This document shows, piece after piece, positions 25,662 through 31,970 of a stretch of DNA of 31,970 bases. Numbering within the stretch: the first letter of the stretch is position 1; the number at the start of each line of letters is the position of its first letter. The DNA is from DATKXU01 sp035528905 (GTDB lineage: Bacteria > Armatimonadota > UBA5829 > DTJY01): NCBI GenBank assembly GCA_035528905.1, contig DATKXU010000015.1, forward strand, positions 1 to 31,970. The letters are read 5' to 3'. The notes beneath the pieces were generated by a model. The model saw only the letters and a list, made by a program, of their open reading frames with translations. It did no database searches and was not told the DNA's origin. The translations under genes were made by a program, and so were the position numbers.

Positions 25662-26615
25662 ATGCCTATGAACGAATTTGCCGTCGAAAGCATTAATCTC
25701 ACAAAGACGTTCGACAGCTTCGTGGCTGTAGACTCGGTATCCTTCAAGGTTCGGAAGGGCGAGATATTCGGCATGCTCGGGCCGAACGGCTCGGGAAAGT
25801 CCACGACGATCCGCATGCTGTGCGGCTTGCTCGATCCCACGTCGGGCACAGCGAGGATTGCCGGAGCGGACGTCTGCAAGTCACCTGAGTGCGTCAAAGA
25901 GCACATAGGCTACATGTCCCAGAAGTTCAGCCTGTATACGGACCTCACCGCCGCTGAGAACCTGCGCTTCTACGCCGGCGCCTACGCAATTCCCAGAGAC
26001 GCCCAGGCTGACAGGATCGCCGAAATCATCGAGCTCACAGGGCTCCGAGGGAAGGAGAAAACCCTGACACGCGATCTGCCGACCGGATACAGGCAGCGGC
26101 TCGGACTGGGGGCCGCGATTCTCCATCGGCCTGAGATCATATTCCTTGATGAGCCGACCTCCGGCGCCGACCCGGTTTCCAGAAGGAGGTTCTGGGATCT
26201 GATCTACGACGTGACAACTCGAGGAGCCACAGTGATTGTGACCACTCACTACATGGACGAGGCGGAGCGCTGCGATACGGTGCTTCTCCTGAGCAGGGGC
26301 AAAGTCATCGCGTGCGGCACACCCGCCGAGCTGAAGAAAGAAGTCAAGGGCAAGATACTCTCCATCGAGACAGATCGCCCAACGCAGTCTTTGGAAATCG
26401 TCAGTGAGCTGCCGGGGGTTCAAGACGTTGCCCTCTACGGAACGGCGATCCACGTTCTCACGCAGGATCCCGACGCCGTCAGCCAAGCCGCCGAGCGAGA
26501 GCTGCAGCAGAGGGGTCTACAAGTGGCGCGTATCCGGGAGGTCGCCCCAACGTTGGAAGACGTGTTCGTCACTCTCATTGGCGGGCTCGAGTATGAGAGG
26601 GGACAGGTCGAATGA
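25662..26615 (+). CDS. ABC transporter ATPase, YbhF C-terminal-half type
   Basis: A 317-residue partner ATPase. Walker A is GPNGSGKS (40-47), Walker B is IIFLDEP and the switch histidine is present in VTTHYMDEAERCD (His196). The signature is degenerate: LPTGYRQRL (139-147) replaces LSGGQ-type residues. This is the pattern of the second half of YbhF. The final codons overlap the permease start by four bases (ATGA at 26612-26615), which indicates translational coupling. Confidence 0.93.
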   Translation: MPMNEFAVESINLTKTFDSFVAVDSVSFKVRKGEIFGMLGPNGSGKSTTIRMLCGLLDPTSGTARIAGADVCKSPECVKEHIGYMSQKFSLYTDLTAAENLRFYAGAYAIPRDAQADRIAEIIELTGLRGKEKTLTRDLPTGYRQRLGLGAAILHRPEIIFLDEPTSGADPVSRRRFWDLIYDVTTRGATVIVTTHYMDEAERCDTVLLLSRGKVIACGTPAELKKEVKGKILSIETDRPTQSLEIVSELPGVQDVALYGTAIHVLTQDPDAVSQAAERELQQRGLQVARIREVAPTLEDVFVTLIGGLEYERGQVE

Positions 26616-27751
26616 GAAAGGCCCGGCCCAGAAGCTACGCTATATTCCGAAAAGAGCTAATACAGGTCAGACGCGATCCTCGAACGCTCGCCCTGGTTCT
26701 AATCATGCCGGTGCTGCTCCTGCTCCTTTACGGCTACGGCGTCTCCACCGACATCCGCAATATCCCAATGGTTGTCGTGGATCAGGATAGAAGTTCGCGG
26801 AGCAGGGAGTTCGTTCGCGGCTTCACGGGCTCCGGATTCTTCAGAATCCAGCGTTACGGAAGCCATCCGGAGGATATTGACCAGGCCCTCGACGGAGGAC
26901 GTGCCAAAGTCGGATTGCTGATTCCGCCGGACTTTGGCCGGAAGGTTGTACGCGGCGAGATGGCCGACGTATTTGTCGCCGTTGACGGCAGCGAGCCGAA
27001 CACCGCAAACTCCAGTATCTCGTACGTCAGCACGATCGTGTCGCGCTATTCATCGAAGGTGATTGCCAAGAAGCTCCAGGGCAGAGTTCCACTCGAGGAG
27101 TTGAACCCCATTGATCTGCGCCCCAGGATTTGGTATAACCCGGAGCTTCGCAGCATCAACTTCATAGTGCCGGGACTGGTCGCCATCATCTTGATGATGA
27201 CCTCGGCGCTTCTGACGTCTGCTACCATTGCCAGGGAACGCGAGCTCGGCACGATGGAGCCGCTGATCGCCTCGCCGCTCAAGTCCTGGGAGTTGATGCT
27301 GGGGAAGATCGCCGCGTACACGCTGATCTCATTCGCGGATATAGCTCTGGTTCTGCTGGTGGGGACGCTGTGGTTTCAGGTTCCGTTCCGCGGCAGTGTC
27401 TCTCTGCTCCTGGCAATGTCCACCATCTTCCTGCTGAGCTCGCTTGGCCTGGGGCTACTGGTCTCTGCACGGTCTCTATCTCAGCAGAGTGCGATCATGT
27501 TTGCATTTCTCGTAACGATGATCCCCGGCCTGCTGCTTTCGGGATTCCTGTTCCCGATTGCCAGCATGCCCAGGCCGATACAACTGCTGACCTATCTGAT
27601 ACCCGCGCGGTACTTCCTGGCGATAGTGAGAGGGATCTTCCTGAAGGGGATTGGGGTCTCGGAGCTGTGGCCTCAGGCTCTGCCGATGACGATCCTCGGC
27701 CTCTTCTTCTTCGTCGTCAGCATCCGATCGTTCAGGAAAGAGATGGGGTAG
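26612..27751 (+). CDS. ABC-2 type permease, YbhS/YbhR-like
   Basis: A 379-residue membrane protein: one N-terminal helix after FRKELIQVRRDPRTLALVLI, a large extracytoplasmic loop (about 55-185), then about five helices from INFIVPGLVAIILMMTSALL to LGLFFFVVSIRSF. ARERELGTMEPLIASPLKSWEL is the conserved cytoplasmic motif of the ABC-2 family. E. coli has two such permeases (YbhS and YbhR) with one adaptor and one fused ATPase; here a single permease gene follows the two ATPases, so a homodimer is expected. The cargo is unknown; drugs, lipids or peptides are possible. Confidence 0.93.
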   Translation: MRKARPRSYAIFRKELIQVRRDPRTLALVLIMPVLLLLLYGYGVSTDIRNIPMVVVDQDRSSRSREFVRGFTGSGFFRIQRYGSHPEDIDQALDGGRAKVGLLIPPDFGRKVVRGEMADVFVAVDGSEPNTANSSISYVSTIVSRYSSKVIAKKLQGRVPLEELNPIDLRPRIWYNPELRSINFIVPGLVAIILMMTSALLTSATIARERELGTMEPLIASPLKSWELMLGKIAAYTLISFADIALVLLVGTLWFQVPFRGSVSLLLAMSTIFLLSSLGLGLLVSARSLSQQSAIMFAFLVTMIPGLLLSGFLFPIASMPRPIQLLTYLIPARYFLAIVRGIFLKGIGVSELWPQALPMTILGLFFFVVSIRSFRKEMG

Positions 27752-27766
27752 TCCGCCCCAGGCGGA
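27752..27766. repeat. TCCGCC-CCA-GGCGGA hairpin
   Basis: The second copy of the stem seen at 25634-25648, beginning right after the permease stop codon. It could stabilise the 3' end of the export operon message. Confidence 0.6.
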
Positions 27767-27794
27767 TCAGCATCCACGCGCCCGGGGATGTAGT

Positions 27795-27815
27795 GGCCGC
27801 CCCTCCGTGGCGGCC
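27795..27815 (-). terminator. GGCCGCC/GGCGGCC hairpin between converging units
   Basis: GGCCGCC (27795-27801) pairs with GGCGGCC (27809-27815) around a seven-base loop. It lies about 25 bases after the stop of the minus-strand small gene and 44 bases after the plus-strand permease, where both units need to end. No T-run follows on either side, so termination is not certain. Confidence 0.45.
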
Positions 27816-27840
27816 TCTGTGTCTCAGCAGTAGTGAATGA

Positions 27841-27936
27841 TCAGCGACACGGCAGCCCCGGGGGACGCGAGCGCGCGCCAGTGGTAGTGCCGGTATTGGT
27901 GAAAGTGCCATTGCCACTGAAGCCGAGCTTACTCAC
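27841..27936 (-). CDS. small protein, 31 residues, with its own promoter
   Basis: On the minus strand a GTG at 27936 follows AGGAGGG with ideal spacing (GGAGG eight bases upstream), and a near-consensus promoter lies about 35 bases before the start. The product begins MSKLGFSGNGTFTNTGTTTG and ends GARSRPPGLPCR: a Gly/Thr/Ser/Asn-rich front and an Arg/Pro-rich tail with one Cys, with no membrane segment. I recognise no family. It could be a small regulatory or secreted peptide, a modified-peptide precursor, or the surviving head of a longer gene. Complete signals on every side make chance unlikely. Confidence 0.6.
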   Translation of the reverse strand: MSKLGFSGNGTFTNTGTTTGARSRPPGLPCR

Positions 27937-27967
27937 GTTACGTCCCTCCTCTTGAGCTGCTGAGCGC

Positions 27968-27996
27968 AGTATACCAAATGCACTTGCATATGTCAA
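27968..27996 (-). promoter_or_regulatory. near-consensus sigma70 promoter of the 31-residue gene
   Basis: Read on the minus strand: TTGACA (27996-27991), a 17-base spacer and TATACT (27973-27968). Transcription should begin near 27961, giving a leader of about 25 bases. It is one of the best promoters in the window. Confidence 0.8.
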
Positions 27997-28022
27997 CTCT
28001 ATGGCAGCTAGCGACTGATAGC

Positions 28023-28153
28023 TAACCCGGATTATTCATGTCATTCTGAGCCAAGCGAAGAATCTACTCTCGTTTCTAAGGATAGATCCTTCACTTCGTT
28101 CAGGATGACACAGTGTCGCATAATTGAGCGTATCGTGAATAATTCAGGCTAAC
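28023..28153. mobile_element. MITE-like element with nested inverted repeats, no coding capacity
   Basis: Outer imperfect inverted repeats (ACCCGGATTATTCATG on the left; CGTGAATAATTCAGGCTAA on the right) enclose an inner pair, TGTCATTCTGAG...GAAGAATCT (28039-28065) and AGATCCTTC...CAGGATGACA (28084-28110). The inner words are a widespread dispersed repeat in unrelated bacteria. Runs of GCTAGC/CTGACTGCTAGC words on both sides suggest further insertion or a flanking repeat. Confidence 0.7.
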
Positions 28154-28162
28154 GGCTGACTG

Positions 28163-29161
28163 CTAGCTGCTGGCTGCCAGCGGCAGCTCTATCACACTGC
28201 CGGTCTCCGCGGATCGGTAAGCCGCGAGCGCGACCTCCACCGCCTTCAGCCCATCTTCTCCGGTGATGCTGACCGGCAGGTCTTCGGCAACCGAAGTCAC
28301 GAAGTCCTTGACCAGCCCGTAGTCGGTATTGCTGCCCCAATTCAGCCAGTTTACCCTCATTGATTCGTCCGAATAGTGAACGATGTTCTGGGCAAACATA
28401 TCCATGGAGATCACGCCGTTCGTGCCCGTGATGTCCAGCGTCACATCGCCCCAGAACGGGTAGCTCTTCGGGCGCGACCAGCTCGTGTCCAGCGTCGAGA
28501 ACACGCCATTATCGAACGTGATGGTTAGCTGCCCCACGTCGTCGTAGTCCTTGTGGTACATGAGATTGCTGATCTCGGCGTACACTTCGACCGGATCGCT
28601 CCTCAAGAGCCACCGCATGAGGTCGGCCACGTGGACGGTGTGGTCAATCACCGCGCCTCCGCCGCTCTTCTCGAGCTCGATAAACCACCCGCCGGGCATC
28701 ATGCCGTGGTTCGTGGCTTTGATGGCCAAAATGTCGCCGATGCAGCCGCCGTCAACGGCCTCCTTCAGCCTCACCATCGCTGGGCTGTATCGGCACGGGA
28801 AGGCCGTCATGAGCTTAACGTTGTGCTCATTGCAGGCATCTATCATCGCGCGGGCGTCTGCCACCGTCGTCGCAAGCGGTTTCTCGCACATAACGTGCTT
28901 CCCGGCCCCGGCGGCCACAAGCGTGAGCTCCTTGTGCTTGATGTTCTCAGGGCAGACGACCACCGCATCAATGTCCTGCTCCAGAAGCGCCTGGTAGCTT
29001 GCGAAGAACTTTGTTCGGAAATGCTCGGCTATCTTCTTGCCGCGCTCGGGATCGTCATCCGCCACGCCTACCAGCACGGCTTCGGGCATCTGGTTCACGC
29101 ACACGGCGTAGCTGAATGCGTGCATGTGCGCGAAGCTCATCATACCTATTCTTACGGACAT
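28163..29161 (-). CDS. cytosolic Gfo/Idh/MocA family oxidoreductase
   Basis: A 332-residue dehydrogenase without a signal sequence. The N-terminus reads VRIGMMSFAHMHAFSYA, a family variant in which the glycine-rich loop is replaced by SFAHMHA; the lysine motif is intact in GKHVMCEKPLATT. The C-terminal domain has GGGAVIDHTVHVADLMRWLL with a likely catalytic His. The start has GGAGGG about eight bases upstream. It and the next gene upstream form a tandem pair on the minus strand, probably for uptake-derived sugars or inositols. The substrate is unknown. Confidence 0.88.
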   Translation of the reverse strand: MSVRIGMMSFAHMHAFSYAVCVNQMPEAVLVGVADDDPERGKKIAEHFRTKFFASYQALLEQDIDAVVVCPENIKHKELTLVAAGAGKHVMCEKPLATTVADARAMIDACNEHNVKLMTAFPCRYSPAMVRLKEAVDGGCIGDILAIKATNHGMMPGGWFIELEKSGGGAVIDHTVHVADLMRWLLRSDPVEVYAEISNLMYHKDYDDVGQLTITFDNGVFSTLDTSWSRPKSYPFWGDVTLDITGTNGVISMDMFAQNIVHYSDESMRVNWLNWGSNTDYGLVKDFVTSVAEDLPVSITGEDGLKAVEVALAAYRSAETGSVIELPLAASS

Positions 29162-29213
29162 AGCGTTCCCTCCTTATGTCTCCGATAAGCAAGGCTTCGC
29201 AAAACAACAATGT

Positions 29214-29289
29214 GTATGGGGGTTTGGGGGTGTGGGAGTTTGGGAGACTGCATACCCCCACACTCCCATACGCCCATACTCCCACACTC
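29214..29289. repeat. G-rich/C-rich inverted spacer repeat
   Basis: GTATGGGGGTTTGGGGGTGTGG is followed by CATACCCCCACACTCCCATA and CCCATACTCCCACACTC, so the two halves can pair. The words match the G-rich family at 2421-2528. It separates the two minus-strand oxidoreductase genes. Confidence 0.75.
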
Positions 29290-29291
29290 TT

Positions 29292-30278
29292 CTATAAGCT
29301 GACTGGCTTGCCGGTCTTGATTGATTCGAGAGCAGCCAGAGAGATCTGCACGGCGCGCAGGCCGTCCTCCGGGGTGATGCTCGGCTTAGCGCCGCTCTCC
29401 ACGCAGTCAATGAAATGCTGAAGTTCGACGAAATACGGGTTCTGCATGGTCGGGCTCTCCGGAATAGGCACGCCGGGCTTTTCTTCGTCGGTCTTCGTGC
29501 GCGCGATAACCAGCGGCGCGGCGGTCTTGTTGCTGAAATCGAGCATGCCGCCGTCACCTGCGACTTCGAACTTCACCGTGAACCCGGCTGGATTCATCCA
29601 GGTGCCCTCGACGTGCGCGATCAAACCGCTCTTGAAGCGGATGGTCACCAGGGCATAGTCCATATGCTCCATTCGCCGCTCTGCCAGCCCTTTCGCATAG
29701 ACTCTTTCCGCCTCGCCGAACGTCCAGCGCAGCCAGTCGAAATCGTGGATCATGAGGTCGAGGACGACGTCGCCGCTCCAGTCGAAATTCCCGAACCAGT
29801 CGTTCCAGGCGTGAGGATAGCCGCCGCCCCTTGTCGTTCGAACGATCGCCGGTCTACCGACCGCGCCCGCATCAATCTGTGCCTTCGCCGCCGAAAATTC
29901 GGGAAAGAATCGAAGGACATGGGCGACCATGAACGTCACGCCTGCCTTGTTTGCCGCGTCTATCATCTGCCGGCAGTCGTCCAGCGTGCGGGCCATCGGC
30001 TTCTCCGTGACCACGTGCTTACCGGCCTCAGCAGCCCTCAGCACGTACTCCTTGTGCCACGGAGTAGGAGTGCAGACGTCAATCACATCCGGGTTCGTCG
30101 TCCGCAGCATCTCCTCGAAGTCGGTGAACGACTGGCAGTCGAGCGATGTCGCAAGCTCCTCGGCGGCGTCCGGGCGGATGTCCACAACCGCGACCGGCTC
30201 TGCGTTCAGCATTTCTCTATACGCGGCCCCGTGGACCCGGCCCATGTTTCCAGCGCCGACTATGGCGACCCGCTGCAT
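29292..30278 (-). CDS. cytosolic Gfo/Idh/MocA family oxidoreductase
   Basis: A 328-residue dehydrogenase without export signal. It has the Rossmann motif VAIVGAGNMGRVHGAAY at the start, GKHVVTEKPMARTLDD with the family lysine, and a C-terminal domain containing GDVVLDLMIHDFDWLRWTFG with the expected Asp/His pair. The start has GGGAGGAGG upstream. It is closest in style to inositol 2-dehydrogenase and related enzymes, but no substrate can be assigned. Confidence 0.9.
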   Translation of the reverse strand: MQRVAIVGAGNMGRVHGAAYREMLNAEPVAVVDIRPDAAEELATSLDCQSFTDFEEMLRTTNPDVIDVCTPTPWHKEYVLRAAEAGKHVVTEKPMARTLDDCRQMIDAANKAGVTFMVAHVLRFFPEFSAAKAQIDAGAVGRPAIVRTTRGGGYPHAWNDWFGNFDWSGDVVLDLMIHDFDWLRWTFGEAERVYAKGLAERRMEHMDYALVTIRFKSGLIAHVEGTWMNPAGFTVKFEVAGDGGMLDFSNKTAAPLVIARTKTDEEKPGVPIPESPTMQNPYFVELQHFIDCVESGAKPSITPEDGLRAVQISLAALESIKTGKPVSL

Positions 30279-30324
30279 ATCGTGTCCTCCTCCCGCAACA
30301 CGGCCTGCTGCAGTGGCGTGTCCC

Positions 30325-30504
30325 TTAGACCTCCTGGTCTATTGAGACAGCGACCTCGTTACGCCTTCCGCAGTAAGGACAACTGGGCAGATACAATAAT
30401 GTCGAGGAAATACATTCTGCCTCAATGATTGTAGCGCGGTAGCAAGTTGTGTCGAACTCGAATGACTTCCCGCATCCAATGCACTGCTTAACAATCACCT
30501 TCAA
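30325..30504 (-). CDS. zinc-ribbon microprotein B, 59 residues
   Basis: Starts with TTG at 30504, three bases after the stop of the membrane-protein gene, with AGAGGGGGAT as a strong ribosome site. It has two CxxC knuckles, KQCIGCGKSFEFDT near residue 8 and PSCPYCGRRNEVAV near residue 42, plus Cys21 and Cys31. It is clearly paralogous to the microprotein at 30950-31132: both share C(I/V)GCG, (F/K)FDT, CP(Y/N)CGR and NEV. The four paired cysteines should bind one zinc. No DNA-binding or enzymatic part is present, so a partner-binding or sensing role is likely. Confidence 0.75.
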   Translation of the reverse strand: MKVIVKQCIGCGKSFEFDTTCYRATIIEAECISSTLLYLPSCPYCGRRNEVAVSIDQEV

Positions 30505-30507
30505 GAT

Positions 30508-30963
30508 TTAATCCCCCTCTGGCATCAATGGCATATAGAGCAAAATGAGCGTAACAAACAGGATGCCCGACGTCAATGCAGCCACAGCCAACCACACAAA
30601 TACGCATTTACTGCCAATAGCGCGTTTTCTCGCCGCCTTTATATCCGTCGGGGAGATGCTACTCACCTCATCCTGTCTCGGTACAAGCACGAAAACTCCA
30701 AGAGAGATGCTTAATAACCACAAGCCTACCGGGATAGCGAATATCAGTCGCTTGAGTCCTTGGCCTAATGTAACGATCCCAAGAAGCTTGGCAGCCACTA
30801 AGTAAGCAGAGATGAGCGCTGTGTTCAAAGTAACTAGCTGTTTGGCGACGTCATTCGCGATACCAGTAGATGCCTTTATCATCTCACGGCCCACTTCTAG
30901 CCAGAACAGGCTATCTTGTGAAGGCTCGTGGGCTTCACAGGTAACAACCTTATTCTTCTCCAT
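30508..30963 (-). CDS. three-helix membrane protein of unknown function
   Basis: A protein of about 151 residues, ATG at 30963 with GGAG eight bases upstream; a GTG at 31005 in the same frame is less likely. It overlaps the end of the preceding zinc-ribbon gene by 14 bases. A soluble N-terminal stretch (FWLEVGREMIKASTGIANDV) leads into helix 1 (about 42-65), helix 2 (about 72-95), a cytosolic-looking loop with a basic patch (IKAARKRAIGSK) and helix 3 (about 120-143). I do not recognise the family. Small helix bundles of this shape occur as membrane effectors in some bacterial conflict systems, but no sensor or nuclease is encoded here. Confidence 0.7.
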   Translation of the reverse strand: MEKNKVVTCEAHEPSQDSLFWLEVGREMIKASTGIANDVAKQLVTLNTALISAYLVAAKLLGIVTLGQGLKRLIFAIPVGLWLLSISLGVFVLVPRQDEVSSISPTDIKAARKRAIGSKCVFVWLAVAALTSGILFVTLILLYMPLMPEGD

Positions 30964-31132
30964 CCAAGTCGCTCCATCGGATCTGTACTTCGTTCTCCCT
31001 ACCACAATTAGGACATTGAGGACAGTAGGTCAAAACACTCTCTCTGTCTTGCAAGAGCGTGGTAACGTAGTCATCAGTGTCGAACTTGAAGGCCCCACCA
31101 CATCCGACACATTTTGGGACTTCAATCTTCAT
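30950..31132 (-). CDS. zinc-ribbon microprotein A, 60 residues
   Basis: Starts with ATG at 31132 after GAGGAG, 32 bases downstream of the PHP gene. Two CxxC knuckles are present, PKCVGCGGAFKFDTDDY near residue 7 and YCPQCPNCGREN near residue 37, and the tail SDLDGEE is acidic. Its reading frame overlaps the start of the membrane-protein gene, so the two are probably translationally coupled. It is a paralogue of the microprotein at 30325-30504. Likely one zinc per monomer; function unknown. Confidence 0.8.
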   Translation of the reverse strand: MKIEVPKCVGCGGAFKFDTDDYVTTLLQDRESVLTYCPQCPNCGRENEVQIRWSDLDGEE

Positions 31133-31164
31133 CGTTATTCTCCTCGTAGAAAGAGTACTTACCG

Positions 31165-31932
31165 TTACCGCGTTTTCGACTGCGGCAGCCAGAAATCCTT
31201 CATGGTCAGCCCAAGATTCACGATCAGCGGTCTGAGTATCTGCACGTTTCCCACACGCTCCGGCGAATGAGCATCACTACCGATAGTGAATCTCACCCCC
31301 ACGCTCTTGCACAGTTCGTAGAAATGGAGCGAGAACTTCGCCTGCCAGGGGAACAAGGCCCTCGGGCTTATCTCCATGGCAACGTTGTTCCCCCTTGCCA
31401 ACTCTAGGAGCGGAAGGATGTCAGCATCGAAAATGTGATCGAGGACTCGCGGGGAGCACGCGTCCGGAACGACCAGGAATGGATGCGCCACGATATCCGC
31501 CCACGGGAGGCTGACAGCGTACTCGAACATCCTCAGGTAATGCACCGCGAGAGCACGCTCGTCCTTCGTCGGCGGCAGCTCAGTGAGCCCCGCGTTCTGG
31601 AAATGTGTCGCCGCGACCATCACAAAATCCAGGCGCTCGGCGAGTTCCGCGGTGCAGGTCGTTCGGCCCGGCGCCATGATCTCCGCCTCGCAACCCAGGA
31701 AAACCTCAGGCAGGTCCTTCGGGCTCGAATGGAGTTCGGCAACGGCAGACCGGATGTCGTCGAACATCTTCGGGTCGGAGAACGGGTAGAAGTGATCCGT
31801 TATGCCAAGCCGCGTGATCCCTCTCTCGCCCGCCAGGCGGACTATCTCAGCCGGACGCATCCCTTTCTCCCCGCAAGGGGAATGGAAAGTGTGTATGTGT
31901 AAATCAAAATCAAGGTTCAGGTCATCTGACAT
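31165..31932 (-). CDS. PHP-domain phosphoesterase (histidinol-phosphatase-like)
   Basis: A 255-residue PHP metallohydrolase with all motifs in order: DLHIHTFHS near residue 10, GITDHF near 42, a Glu in GCEAEIM near 80, ATHF near 111, DIVAHPFLV near 150 and the closing TIGSDAHSPERVG near 230. Such enzymes hydrolyse phosphate esters (histidinol phosphate, nucleotides, oligonucleotides) with a two- or three-metal centre. There is no polymerase domain. It is the first gene of a minus-strand run that continues into the zinc-ribbon and membrane genes. The promoter is not obvious in the few bases left upstream. Confidence 0.88.
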   Translation of the reverse strand: MSDDLNLDFDLHIHTFHSPCGEKGMRPAEIVRLAGERGITRLGITDHFYPFSDPKMFDDIRSAVAELHSSPKDLPEVFLGCEAEIMAPGRTTCTAELAERLDFVMVAATHFQNAGLTELPPTKDERALAVHYLRMFEYAVSLPWADIVAHPFLVVPDACSPRVLDHIFDADILPLLELARGNNVAMEISPRALFPWQAKFSLHFYELCKSVGVRFTIGSDAHSPERVGNVQILRPLIVNLGLTMKDFWLPQSKTR

Positions 31933-31970
31933 ATCTACTAGCAGCCTATCTAGCTCAAAAACGTGATGCG

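Overview
The window (about 32 kb, moderately GC-rich) looks like a chromosomal segment of a free-living, polysaccharide-using bacterium with a Gram-negative envelope: it has a TolC-type outer-membrane channel, a lipoprotein signal, several Tat-exported proteins and many short intergenic repeats. The mix of Tat-exported Gfo/Idh/MocA oxidoreductases, DUF1080 and ThuA proteins, a copper-amine-oxidase-type stalk protein and a SecA with two insertions would fit Armatimonadota, or less likely Planctomycetota or Chloroflexota. That placement is inference; there is no rRNA or marker set here to decide it.

Layout. 1-3524: an envelope sugar module (DUF1080 protein, Tat-exported oxidoreductase, Tat-exported TIM-barrel isomerase). 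3587-6925: a promoter followed by larE, larB and larC, which make the nickel-pincer nucleotide cofactor, then a YbjQ-type protein; no LarA enzyme is in view. 7220-11950: a second sugar module, with a protein carrying two ThuA domains and a DUF1080 domain, then two more Tat-type oxidoreductases. 12118-14226: apbE and a CvpA-CAP fusion. 14252-19320: a strong promoter and a folded leader, then secA, a stalk-domain protein and prfB with its programmed +1 frameshift. 19337-21718: a lone 5'-nucleotidase C-terminal domain, a metallophosphoesterase and an M28/glutaminyl-cyclase-like lipoprotein. 21756-27751: a complete tripartite export system (TolC, HlyD-type adaptor, two ABC ATPases, ABC-2 permease).

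From 27841 onward genes lie on the minus strand. There is a tiny transcription unit (promoter, ribosome site, 31-codon reading frame, hairpin), a MITE-like element and two cytosolic oxidoreductases. Upstream of these is a compact four-gene run: a PHP phosphoesterase, a zinc-ribbon microprotein, a three-helix membrane protein and a second zinc-ribbon microprotein.

The two sugar modules resemble the oxidation-elimination route for glycosides via 3-keto intermediates, placed here outside the cytoplasm. The least explained items are the zinc-ribbon/membrane/zinc-ribbon cassette (30325-31132), the 31-codon gene (27841-27936), the folded RNA ahead of secA (14328-14391), and a large set of intergenic repeat families shared between distant spacers.
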